Below, piece by piece: positions 1-11,700 of a stretch of DNA of 64,000 nt. How positions within the stretch are numbered: the stretch's first letter is position 1; the number at the start of each line of letters is the position of its first letter. Below the pieces are notes generated by a model that had not been told where the DNA came from, did no database searches, and was given only the letters and a program-made list of their open reading frames with translations. Source of the DNA: Eudromia elegans (Eukaryota > Chordata > Aves > Tinamiformes > Tinamidae). Made by a program: the position numbers and the translations under genes. Where the stretch lies: contig PTEX01000481.1 in NCBI GenBank assembly GCA_003342815.1, forward strand, positions 142,190-206,189. Reading direction: 5' to 3'.

Positions 1-1270
1 AGAGACCTGGCAAAGTTTTATCCGCAATGAACAGATTGGAACATAACCAGGCATGAAAGAGTGAGTCCTTGTCAGCTGCTGGTCCTGTACATGGCTGAGT
101 GGAGCTTGGAGCCTTCTCTGCAGCAGCGGACACCAGGCTGCTTACAGACTATGGGAAACAAAAATGATCATCAACTTCCTCTAAATTCCCAGGTTTTATA
201 TTGCAAAATCCACTGAGGGTAAATCATACCAATTATCTACTAAGAGAGTTTCAGAATTATAGAAGAAATCTAATGAAAACACAAATATACTTACATGCAA
301 TTTATATCTGCAAAATACTTTTAAAATGTGTTTCCTGATGTTAGAAAGTGTTTTTATAAAATGAGAGGATTGTTTCATTGCAGTTTTAAGTGATTGAAGA
401 CTAAAAAGATGGAAATGCCCAAACATTTCTTACAGCTATCAAGTTTATAATATGCCACCTTTTTAGAATTGTCTTAACATGAGAACAGATCAATCACATA
501 CTGAAATATATGATGTAAACATATGTTATTTGAAGGCTAAATGAAAACAGAGAATCAATGGCAAGCCCTTTCACTGAAATATTTCCCTATCTAAAAACCA
601 CAATGGCAATGCAGAAAAACAAAGACTGAAAGAGACTTAATTCATGGGCATACTTCATTTCCCAAATCTCTAATTTCAGCAAACAGAACTGCCATATCCA
701 AATTTAGGCAATTTGTCTGGAGAAAAATGCTCAATTTTCAAGAGTTTAAAAATACCTTTGGAAGAATGAAACTAATTAAAGGTTACCAGCATGCAAATTA
801 TCTGAATGAAGAATATTTATGTATCAAATTAATCATTGCAGTGCCAGTGCATGGCCAAGAAGACTGTATGGACAGGGAGTGTGTAAAAACTGTTAATAAA
901 TATCCCCATAAATGCTTTAAGGTTGATAATTGACTATGTAATGGTGGTGAGTCTCCTCTCACATTCCTCTTCCTGCAAGGGCAATGCAGTTATACCCTCT
1001 GGCAGTACTTCCAGCTCCGTGGCCAGCAGCCACCCTTTCCAGGCCTTTTCCCCAGACACTTGGGTTAGCTCTTGCATTGCCACCCAGGCCACTGAGTGCA
1101 GCCCTGTGATGGCTGCAACTGTCCCCGTTTGTCTTCTTGTGAAAACAAGAATTTGCTTCACCTGCAAATTGCAGGTCGTGAGGGCAGCCATCAGGTTGTG
1201 CATTTCACCCTGCAGTTGGGGTGCAGGTCATGCTACACGAGGCACTCATGCTGCTCCTTCTGTTCTGCAG
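1..1270. other. No gene resolved; AT-rich to mixed non-coding sequence
   Basis: I see no exon that I can defend here. The first 900 bases are AT-rich with only short open frames. From about 950 the sequence becomes richer in GC and long frames are open on both strands, but none resembles a protein I know. The stretch at about 1160-1200 could be a very worn earlier exon of the GCKR relic that starts at 1271. The similarity is too weak to claim. Confidence 0.5.
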
Positions 1271-1865
1271 GACCCAGACAATGGCCTTATTTTCCTGAGT
1301 GGTGGTGGCACATCTGGCAGACTGGCCTTCCTCATTGCCACGAGTCGCTCCTCTTCTCTGTGCCTCTCTGCTGGATGCTGGATTTGCACTGGGATCCAGA
1401 GCAGGACCAACCTGCAGGTTCCTTTCCTTACAGTGCTCAGCCTCAGGCACTCAGGAACCACAGGCCAGATTCTCTTACCAGCTACAGAGCTGTACATACC
1501 CTCCCATCCGAGCTTTTACAACTGCTACTTCTGCCTGGCACTCAGGCCTAGCAGAGCCCTTGCAAAATTCTTCTGCCAAAGCAAGCTGGGAACCTCCCAT
1601 CTCCAAAGAGGCTCTACCCAGAGTCATCATCTTCCAGAGAGGTCTCCAGCACTCTAGATACTCTCGTCTCTGAGAGCACTCCAACCCCATTCCCATGCTC
1701 TTACAGACCACCCCATCCACAGAGACACTCTGCAGACATGTCCACTGCACCAGACTGGCAGCACACCCTGCTCCCCCCACCTGAGCTCTCCTGGAGTGGC
1801 CGTTGACCTACAGCAGTGATCAAAGGAATCAAGTTTTGCCCTAGATTTAAAGGAATCGAGGTTGA

Positions 1866-2402
1866 GGGATGTGATCCTGCCCTTCTTCTCAGCTCTGGGG
1901 AGGCCGCACCTGGAGTATTGGGTGCAATTCTGGGCTCCCCAGCACAAGNGGGACATGGAGTTTCTAGAGAGGGTCCAGCACAGAATGACAAAATGATTAA
2001 GGGACTGGAGCATCTATCATGTGAGGAAAGACTAGGCAAGCAGGAGAAGAGACAACTAAGAGGAGATCTGATCAATATGTATAAGTATCTGAGGGGAGAA
2101 TGTAGGGAGGAGGGGGCCAAACTCTTCTCAGTGGTGGCCAGTGATAGGACAAGGGGGAAACATGCACAAATGGAAACCCAGGCAGTTCCATCTACATGTG
2201 AGGAAGAACTTTGCCGTGAGGGTGATGGAGCCCTGGAACAGGTTGCCCAGAGAGGTTGTGAATTCTCCTTCTTTGGAGATCTTCCAACTTCCCTGGATGC
2301 CACCCTGTCCCACATGTTCTCAGTGTCCCTGCTCGAGCAGGGGCATAGGACTAGATGATCTCTGGAGGTCCCTTCCAACCTTAACCATTCTGTGATTCTG
2401 TG
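1866..2402 (+). mobile_element. CR1 LINE, 5'-truncated
   Basis: This is the 3' part of a CR1 retrotransposon on the + strand. It keeps the typical stretch from the end of the reverse transcriptase region (rich in GGAGGCCGCACCTGGAGTA-like sequence) and ends with CCTTCCAACCTTAACCATTC followed by the terminal TGTGATTCTGTG repeat. Its frame is broken. It lies inside the GCKR relic, between remnants of the first SIS region and the later exons. The 5' limit is approximate. Confidence 0.9.
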
Positions 2403-3825
2403 GATGCAGAAGCTGTAAGAAAAAGCCTTCATCTTCAACACTGTGGTGGAGGTGGGTGGTACTTCCTAACAGTCCTGTTCTCCTCAGGAATGACACTTTG
2501 CCTCTTTGCTGTGGTCTTCCTAATAGCCAAGGCTCTTTATCCACAGGATGTTACAATGAGGAAAAGCCCAAGGACTGTGGAAGAAAAGGGGACATGGAGT
2601 GGAAGGCAGCTCTCAGCACTGCTTGTGTGTAACATGGTGGATTGGCACACACTTGCTCTTATTGTGATCATGGATGACGTGGCATGTGCCCCAACCTTTG
2701 GGGCAGGTAAGGGATGATGCTGTGTTGCAGAGATAGGGGATGCCTCTGCATATGAGATGTGCTGTGTCCTTCACAAGGCCAGGGCAAGGGGCTCCCTGAT
2801 AAGTGTGGATCACTTAAGGAGGTTCTGGGATTGCACCTGATCCAGTGAGTGACTGTTATGGAGCCCAGCCCCACTCACACCTTGTCTTCTGCATTTGTGC
2901 TCCAGACCCTGCACTACTGCCTTCAACTTGCTTGCCCGTTTCACTGTAATTTTCTCCACAGACACCAAGGCTGTGCAAGACTTCCTAATTGGGGACCACA
3001 GTGAGTTCTTTAACTAATAGACAGACCTACTAGCACAGGTAAGATTTGTCTACACAANAGCAATCAAGGAGATCCAGTCTGCTGGAGTTACTGGGACAGT
3101 GTCTGTCTGGGGGCTCCTGTAGATCTCCCAACAGCATCAGGTGACTGTGCTGGATTGCTGAACTGAGATCAATGCAATAAGTGGGTACTCAGGGATGAGA
3201 AACAGAGCACTATTTCTCCACACTGTGAGATGCAAGCTGGCTGCCTCCTGCCTGTATTCTCCAATTCCTGGCAGACACGGATACCCTGAGACAAGCCCAG
3301 GGAATGGTCCAGCTGGGGCTGGAGCACAAGACGCACTTGGAGAGAACCACCCTCAACTTCCTGATGGAAGAGTGGGGAAGGCAAAGACAGATTCTTCTTT
3401 GGGGGCACAGAGACAGGTTGAGAGGAAATGGCACCAGTTGGAAATCAGGAAAATCCTATTAGATATAAGGAAAACTGGGGTGGCATGTGGTGGCTGGCTT
3501 GTACTGCCTCTTGATGCCTTCCCCATCCCCCATCCACTGAGCCTGGTGTAGGCTGGTGTGAAGGATACTCTTGGCAAAGGGAGGCCTTGGAAGCGCTGGT
3601 GTTGGAGAAGCAGGGATCCATTGAGGAGCCTGTAGCAGAGCTGATGCTGTTGTAAGCAGCACCTTCTTTTCCCTGCAGACACCACAGTTTGCTTTCTCTC
3701 AGGAGGACTTTGTTGACCATTCTGCCCTCCCTGACTGAGCTTGACACAGTCCTGTTCCTCTTTACCCTGGACAGTGAGGTGAGACTAGGGACCAGCTCAA
3801 ATGAAGAGCTCGTGTGCTGGGGGAC

Positions 3826-4015
3826 ATGCGTGAGTGCTATGCACAGGCACCTGTGTGTGCATGGCGGGGCTCACGTGAGTGTGTATCTAGACCATGAACA
3901 TGAGTGGGGAAGTGAGTGCAGGTGTGATGATGACATTTGGTATGTGAGGGGCTTAGGTGTGTGGATCTCATGTGTATGTGTGTAAGGATGTGTGCACATG
4001 TGTGGAGGCTGTGTT
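3826..4015. repeat. Degenerate TG-rich simple repeat
   Basis: The + strand is enriched in GTGTG, CATG and GTGAG steps over about 190 bases, a worn (TG)n tract. It lies in an intron position of the GCKR relic, between the remnants at 3679 and 4134. Confidence 0.5.
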
Positions 4016-4699
4016 CACAGACATGCCGGCTGCTTTGGATGGATCTCCTAGAAAGGTGCTTTTCCCTCTTTCTAGTGTTTATTCCCTGGTAGCTAAAGCT
4101 GGGCTCTTTCCTCATCACCATCCTTGTCCCAAGATGACCTTGCTGAGGTGGAGGAGCTTGTGGTCAAGGTAAAGGAGAAGACATCAAACATCCAGGCGCT
4201 GTCTCATGCCACATTTGGCCAAAACCTTCCAGTAAGAGAAAGGAAGACTTTGCCTCATTGCAGCCCGAAAGGACAGCAGCACAGGGTGTACTCAAACCAT
4301 CTCTTAACAAAACTGCTGTAGCGAGGGATGCATGGGATGCCTTTATATTAGCAAGGCAAAGATTCTTGCCCCAGGTGCCTTGGCCCTGCTCTGACCTCAC
4401 TTATGTTCCCATGGAGACAAAGTGACCACGTGCTTGTGTGTTTTCCACCTCTTTGGTTTGTTTGTCATTTGGTATGTGGTGGGAGCCCTGGTACACGAGC
4501 ATCCATCCCACTTCCTATTGCTTTCAGGAACCTTAGACATCACCAAGGTGGATCGTCTTCTTGCTCACATGCTCCTGGTCCAAGGATGTGCATATGAGGA
4601 GCTGGGTGGTCCCTGCTATAGGAGCAGACTTTTTTCCTTTTCTCCACCAGGCCTCCCTCAAGAAGTTGTTCCCAGCTATCATCAGCATGACATGTAGCT

Positions 4700-5165
4700 G
4701 CGGGAGAGAGCCCAGTGTAGAGCTACAGCAATTATCAGAGGGCTGGAGGTTCTCTGCTGTGAGGAGAGCTGAGAGAGTTGGCCCTCTTCAGCCTCAGGAC
4801 AAGAGAAGGCCAGGGCAGGGGTGGGTCTCATCAGTGCATCCAAATACCTTAAGGGATGCTGTCACAAGGATGGGGCCACACTCCTACCAGTGGCACCCAG
4901 CAACAGGATAAGAAGCAACGGGCACAAACTCAGGAAGCTCCATCTGAACATGCAGAAGAGGCTTCTTGACTGCAAGGATAGCAGAGCACCAGAACAAGTT
5001 GCCCAGAGAAGCTGCAGTCTCCTTCCTTGGAGATATTCAATAGCCAACTGGATGGAAGTCATTGAAAAGTACTTTAGGTGACTGAGCAGAGAGATTGGAC
5101 TAAGGAGGTGCCAGAGAGATTTCCAGAGGTTCATTCCAATCTCAAGCCTTCCATCATTCTGTGAT
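4700..5165 (+). mobile_element. CR1 LINE, older 5'-truncated copy
   Basis: This diverged CR1 3' end on the + strand can be recognised by AGAGCTGAGAGAGTTGGCCC, the later GGCACAAACTCAGGAAGCTC, AGGTGCCAGAGAGATTTCCA, and a closing CCATCATTCTGTGATAT. It starts where the GCKR exon at 4651 loses similarity, so the insertion probably removed the rest of that exon. The 5' limit is approximate. Confidence 0.8.
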
Positions 5166-7400
5166 ATATGGAAAAAGTATTTTTTGAGGTTTACTGTATC
5201 CCTCTTGTAATCAGGACTGCTCTTCTGCTTACAGTTAGGTAATGTGCAAGTAAAGCCTTTACCTGAATGAATAACTGACTTTGGTTATGGATTTCTAAAG
5301 GAAGGCAAAGCAGCTCACTTCTGAGGTGCAATTGCACATTGGAAAAATAAATCTTCCTGATGTAGGAAAACCTTGAACATAGAGCAGATAGTGTTTTAGA
5401 CCATGGCACAGACTTGTCCAATATGAGAACTCTAAAGCTCCCGCACTTGACAACTTTCAGAGGAGACTGCTCAATAATCATCTGGGAAGCTCCATTAATA
5501 GTTATTAATGGATTTTAATCATTCTTAGAAGAATGAGGAAATGATTGAGGCTTAAGGAAAACAAAAAATATAATCTTCCTTCCTTTGGGGAAAAAAAAAA
5601 AAAAGAAAACCACAGAACAAAACAACATTAGCTTTCTGTAAGTGGTTGTTCTAGGGCTCTACATGTTATCCAGTGCTACACAAAGATCAATGGAGCACAT
5701 ATTAGATGATGGTTACTAATTGCTTAAAAACAAATAATTTTAAGGAAGGTTTGTTAGGACAAAGCAGAATTCCAGAGTCTGCAGCAATGTTGTATCTTTA
5801 TCGATAATGCTGATGAAAGCCAAAAGCAACTGCCAAGAAAATTAAAAAATATGATGACAAATGAAAGTACCAAAGTCATTAACTATATAGCCAAGTTTTA
5901 TGAAACAATTGTTCAAACAAAAAAAAAGTTATTGAATTCTATGCTACAATAATTCAGTAAAATATATACATATATGTTTAAACAGACTAGTTCATCATAT
6001 CACTGTCTGGACATAAACTCTGTAAAATTATATTTACATGAAGAAAGTAGGCCCTCAAACTCAATTTGATATTAATTTAAATTAAAATGCTTAAGATAAT
6101 AGATTTCTAACTAGGTGTAAACACTGTAATGCAGCATCTGAACAGGAAAAGACATAGTAGTTAAGAGCACAGAGATGTTATCACTGTATTCTACGTAAAT
6201 CAGACCAGTCTAATCTAGCCCCCTCTGGACTTAAAAAAACAAAACTCACTATTGGGCTAACTATATCAACAAATAACCTGGAAGAAATTTCTGATACAAT
6301 AATGCTATCTGAGTTACCATAATTGAGCAGTATGAGATGCAGAGGCTGAAATTAAAAATAATTCCAATGAGAAGGCACATATCTTAAATATAATTAATCA
6401 CTGGAACAACTATCTAGTGCCTAGGTGTTTTCTCTTACTTTTTTTCCTATATTGAAACTGGATCATTTTTAAACATATACTTGCTTGAACAGAAGAAGGA
6501 TGACAAATTTGCTGGGGTAGGATTTTTCACCTTGATTTGCAAAAAGCCAGGCTACCTACTCACTGAATAGCTACCAAAAGCATCAAACATCAGCCTCCTG
6601 GGTGCCTGAAGGGTAAATATAACTGAGTATGTTAGACTGTGGTTCAATTGCCTGTTATAGATATACCCCAACATATTATAACATTATAACATTACATGTT
6701 ATAGATATACCCCAACTCTATACCCCAATACGCACACCTACCTTGAAGCTACCTTTTCCCATGCCCTCAAGGCAGTATTTTGGGGCATCACTGCAGGAGC
6801 CTTAGTCCATGAACAGCAGGTAGAAGCAGGTGCTCCTAGGCAGACTACACTGCTGAGAAGCAGCAGACTGTACTGGTGCAGGACTTGTCATGTATCTGCC
6901 TCCAGTTTTGCACTCCCAGCATCTCCTCTGTGTGCAGCAGTGCCACTAACTCAGCAGTGAAGTCACTCCAGCAAATGACCCACCAATAACACTGATGGAG
7001 GTGAGTGTACAAAAGGATGACGGATAGACTGTTAGATACAGAATTTGGTTCTGTGTCACATTATGTGTGAGACCACATTGTTGTTTTGATAAAATCCAGA
7101 CAGTAATGATGAACTAGAAGGCCTAGAAAATAATGCTGATTTGTTACTCATAAGCAACAGTAAACAGGACTCTTGACTGAAATCCACAAAGAAAAACTTT
7201 CTTTAATACTTGGGTTTATGTTGTTCCCCATCTGTGGAGCAGGAAGGTAGTAAGCATGCATGGTCAAAGTACAGCTGTGTGAGAAGAAACAGAGTGAGAG
7301 AACAGCAGAACCAGTGAGCATGTGCATGCTGTTGTGAGCTGCGCAAGTACAGCTGAAGCCAGGAACACCACATACCAAATGATCAAGAAACCACATTCTT
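5166..7400. other. AT-rich intergenic stretch without recognisable genes
   Basis: No exon, RNA gene or full mobile element was recognised. The missing C-terminal exons of GCKR were looked for here and not found. The stretch contains short A-runs and one small duplication: the 20-base word TGTTATAGATATACCCCAAC occurs at 6653-6672 and again at 6697-6716. Confidence 0.6.
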
Positions 7401-7413
7401 ACACTGCTGATAC

Positions 7414-7419
7414 TTTATT
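7414..7419 (-). terminator. Candidate ZNF512 polyadenylation signal AATAAA
   Basis: On the - strand AATAAA lies about 1.3 kb beyond the ZNF512 stop codon. It would give a 3' UTR of roughly 8734 down to 7400. Nothing else in the interval looks coding. Without transcript data this is only the best-placed candidate. Confidence 0.4.
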
Positions 7420-8734
7420 TTGTCTTATTCTGATCTTGCCCCTCTTGCTCCAAACCTTGCAGGCCCCACATGGAATTCAGATAAACGTACTGCTAGTGTA
7501 GCATGGCAACTCGACAGACAACCAGAACCGACAGGCAGCAAAACTACTGCATTTCAATGAAAACGAAGCACCACATGCTGTCTATTATACAGGTATTAAA
7601 CCACACACAGTACAGACAGTGGTCAGCTGCTGTCTGCTTTGCCTTTTCTTGTACAGAAGCAGCAGCTCTGGAGAACACTTTGGTGTTACAGCACTTTGAC
7701 TGCGAAGGCCATTGTGATTATGCTGGTAAAAACATACACATATAAAGCCATCTGTTCTTCAGGCACTGCACAAGCTTCCCTGTAAATCTCAGCACTGGCA
7801 GCTTTTCTAGATAGGGTTTCCCAGGTGAGTCTGAAACAGCAAACTGTCTTCAGAAGACCAATACAGGTCATTGTATTACATTAATTCCTGGGGATCTCTG
7901 AAAGGCCAGTGAATCTCTAACAAAAGGCTGGATGGCCCTTATTTACCATGGACTGGAAGAACCTCTACATATATTCAACATCCAGTGCTACTGAAGACAT
8001 ATGCAAGGGGAACATCAAGTTTCTGACAGGGCAGTAATGATATCCCATCACTTGGAAGCAGATCTACTGGCAGCAATCATGTCCTACTGGTTGCTGCTGA
8101 GCCTGGGTACCTGAGCATGAAGCACAGGCCGTGCTTGTGCAACGCTCTAGAGCACATGCCAAGAAGGTATATGCTCCTCTATGGCAGCCTTGCCAACACA
8201 CAGGACTGAGCTACAGGGCAAGCTAAAGCCTTTGCATTCTCCACAGTGCTGCTCAGTTTGTGAGCACATTGTGCAAGAAAGAGGATTCCTCCCTCAAAGA
8301 GAACTAAACACAATGCAGTGCTACTTAGCCTCTAAGACAGAACTGTCACAACAGAGAACCCTGCTCTCACCATCAGAGGAAGATGACAAAACAGAGACAG
8401 CTGCTACACTGGAAATCACTAAACAAGCAACTAATGTGACCCAAACTGAGACTGCAACTAGGGCATAAGTTACACTGCCTACATACACTGCTAGTACCAC
8501 TGTCCAAGGGAACTAAACCAGCAGAGGCAGTCTCTGTACCAGAGCTTTGGTTCACAGTCTCTCATAACCAACCAGATGTGACAGTTCCAAAATCAAGGTC
8601 ACACAAGTTAGGAGTGGAATCACAGTCCCAAAGACATTCAGTTGCTTATGTCAGCACTGTGGGTTGTGAACCTAACAGAAGTGGGGCTTGTAACTGAAAA
8701 TTTTTGGGATTACTCCTCTTTTTCCTCTAGAGAC

Positions 8735-11700
8735 TTACTTCCGGCCTCGTTTGCAGCAGGCTTTGGGAAACTCTGCTCTTTGTGCGACTTGGGGCACTCC
8801 CTCTTCACTACTCTCACTCTCATCCACCACCTGCTTTGGGCGACCCCTCTTATTACGCCTCATTCTTTCAACTCCAACACTAGGGAGTTTCTTGCCAGAC
8901 AAGGATCCTGTTTTCTTCTTCCTGCCTCGAGTCAAAGGACGTTTCTTCCGTTGTTTCCTCTGCTCTTCTTCTCTTTGGCGGATTTTCATTAGCTTCTCAA
9001 AGCTTTTGGTGGTAGTTGTATTCATATCAAACCAGTCCTGAAGGGTTGAGAAGGCAAGAGGTTGGTACTGACAGTGGAAATACAATACCAAGTCTATACA
9101 GGCTCATGTTTGAGCTGCCTATGGGACAAGAGTTTTTTGAAATATTAGATCTGGAAAAGCAGCTAAGAAAGCTCTTTTTTTGAGAGTCATACATGAGGTG
9201 TCACTCTGTTTCAGAGAAATCAGATTTGGTGTAGTAATTGACTAATGGCATGGGAAAGCCATGGGAAGTGCAGCAGCTTGGGACCAGACATGTTACATGA
9301 TACAGCATTTGTTCCTCAAACAGATGCACAAAACCAACTGTATTTAAGTAGATCAAAGGCCAATGTAGCCCAGGACCCACTTTCCAACAGTGAGCGAGGA
9401 AAAATTCAACAGGGCAAGCACCTAGCATTTTCTTCCCGAAACACCCTCCCATTTCCACAGTCTAGTATTTGGGGACTTCCATCACGCCTGCCTTACCTCA
9501 GCATGCACAGAGTTGATGTGATACTTGACCCCACTCTCTGAAATAAATTCCTTTTCACAAAGGAGACACTTGTATTTACCAGCCACAAAATCTCCCTGGC
9601 ACAAGAACAAAACAAAAGAAGAAAAAAAAAATCACCTATTACTGCCTAGAAGGCTGATGCACCTATATACATTATACTTGAATCTTTAACAGCTGTAATT
9701 CATCATTGAAAGTAGAATGTCTTATTCATTCCAGACTGAACATTGTAGGACAGAAGCACTGACATTACCAACAATTTAAGCCTACAAAGCACAGGACCAC
9801 CCTACAAGAGGTTGCAAGGTCTAAGGTAGTACCTGGAAAAAGTACTTTTGTAGCTTTGAATCTACAGATAGGACTGCAACTTCAATAAAATGTATGACAT
9901 GAAGATGTTCCCTCCTTGCCTCAAACTGTGCTTGCAATAGCAGACCCAATAGCACACAGGGAAGCATGCAAATTGGGAAAAAAAAATCAGACTACGGAGT
10001 GGCAGGAAAACAGCTTAAAAAGGAGATACCTAAGGGACAGGGCAGCCAATCTACAGATAAAAAAGAAAGCGAGTACAAAGATGCTACCAACCAAGCTACA
10101 TGTGCCAAGGTGAGATTTGAGTCCTGAGACGCTCCCGTATACAGACTCACAACCCTGAAACAGGAGAGAAATGTGCGTGTCAGCAAAACTCTGGAAAGGA
10201 AATTCTTCCTGTATAAGAATGTCTTGTTTTCTGGGATGCTCTTTCCAAAGGCATAGAGGAAATGGATACCAAGTCCTACAAAACCAAGTGGCTTGCAGTA
10301 AAGGCAACCTTTAGAAGGCAGTTAAGATTTTAATAAATAATGTATTTTCAATTTTGGGGCATGTGTTTAGACATAATAAAGAGATCTCTGCCACAGAGGT
10401 CTCTGAGTAATATGATAGAAGGCTGAGAGGAGATCTAATCAATATGTATAAATACCTGAGGAATGACTGTAGGAAGGAGGGGGCCAAACTGTTCTCAGTA
10501 GTGGCCAGTGATAGGACAAGGGGTAATGGTTTCAAATTGAAACACAGGAAGCTCCATCTCCATGTGAGGAAGAAACTTCTTTTCTATGAGGGTGACGGAG
10601 CCCTGGAAAAGGCTGCCCAGAGAGGCTGTGGATTCTCTTTCTTTGGAGGTCTTCAAAACCCACCTGGATGCCACCCTATGCGATGTGTTCTAGGTGTCCC
10701 TGCTAGAGCAGGGGGGTAGGACTAGATGATCTCTAGAGGTCCCTTCCAACCTTAACCATTCTGTGATTCTGTGATAATTTGCATTTTGCCTAAAGGGCAG
10801 CAAACAGATTCATTCAGAATAAAGCATAGTGGGAAACACAAGACACTATAACCTCCCTTGCCCTGCTTGTGCCTCTAGTGGCACTGAGTGAAGTATAGCA
10901 TCTGAAATCAAGAGTCCCCTTTNCATTCTGCAATAAAGGACAGCTCTACAGACATACCGCATGTGGAGCTTTAAGCATGAGCCTTGGGATACTAGACCAC
11001 ATGCTTGGAAATTACACAACCTTGAAAGCTGGTGACAGACGGCCAGAGGGAAGAGAACAAACAAATCAAATAAACCAAACCAAACCAAACCAAACCAAAC
11101 CAAACCAAACCACTCTACTCTTATCTTTGCAGCAAGTCCAGACAAAAGCCACTACTGACCCTTAGGTCTCCAGCAGCATAAGCCAGTCAAATGGCTAAAG
11201 AGCAAAGGAACTGGATGCCTGCATTCCAGCAGGGAGGTATCAATCATTTGCACCAAAGGGGTCAGTTCTTCTCAGTGAATCTGACTTGTTACAACAACGT
11301 AGGATTGTAAGAAACTATGTACAAGCATTCCTACATCAGAACGACAAAGTGCCATGCATAAATCTGTTTTGGGGTCCATTTTCAGCCTTCAAAATAAGAT
11401 TTGAGTGCTGTGCCAGATAAAATAGTCCTTCGGCACTCAGATTTTCCTCTCTTCCTCTCTTCTATAATTAGGCTTGCTGCGCCTGCTAGCTCTACTGCAG
11501 CAGGGGCCTGTCATTGTTTTTCACCGTTAAGCCAAATCCTCACTCACACCAGCTCCTGGCTGGATGTAAAGCTCTCTCGACACCAAATTGTTAGCTCTGA
11601 AGTGGGCAGACACCTCCCCAGAGGAAGACAGCAGTCCAAACAGAGTCTTGGATATACTAACTGACTATGCTGAGATGGAGCAGAATTATTCTCCTGCAGA

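Larger units (their letters stand above)
1271..4694 (+). pseudogene. GCKR: GCKR (glucokinase regulatory protein) relic, exon remnants in order
   Basis: Six remnants match GCKR in the expected order. At 1271-1560, DNGLIFLSGGGTSGRLAFL matches the sugar-phosphate (SIS) loop and is followed by worn pieces in more than one frame. At about 2611-2706, DWHTLALIVIMDDVACAPTFGA ends at a GTAAGG donor. At 2962-3017, DTKAVQDFLIGDHSEFFN is followed by a stop codon at 3015. At 3679-3773, TPQFAFSQEDF is followed in another frame by ILPSLTELDTVLFLFTLD. At 4134-4231, DLAEVEELVVKVKEKTSNI continues into QALSHATFGQNLP. At 4651-4694, SLKKLFPAIISMT is cut by a CR1. In other vertebrates GCKR inhibits hepatic glucokinase under control of fructose phosphates. 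The frame change inside the 3679 exon, the early stop and the missing C-terminal exons make it non-functional. Its place beside ZNF512 fits the human order GCKR-C2orf16-ZNF512 as I recall it. Confidence 0.85.

Noticed and set aside
923..1657. A 244-codon + strand open frame taken as one gene
   Set aside because: Only the part around 1271-1450 resembles a protein (GCKR), and that similarity switches frame. The rest is open by composition.
3266..3417. Open segment DTDTLRQAQGMVQLGLEHKT with exon-like borders in the GCKR relic
   Set aside because: It reads like protein but lies where GCKR has an intron and matches no GCKR segment. It was left out of the relic because I cannot assign it.
4530..4600. 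Open segment TLDITKVDRLLAHMLLVQG as a GCKR exon
   Set aside because: It falls between the exons at 4134 and 4651, which are adjacent in the GCKR protein, so there is no room for it.
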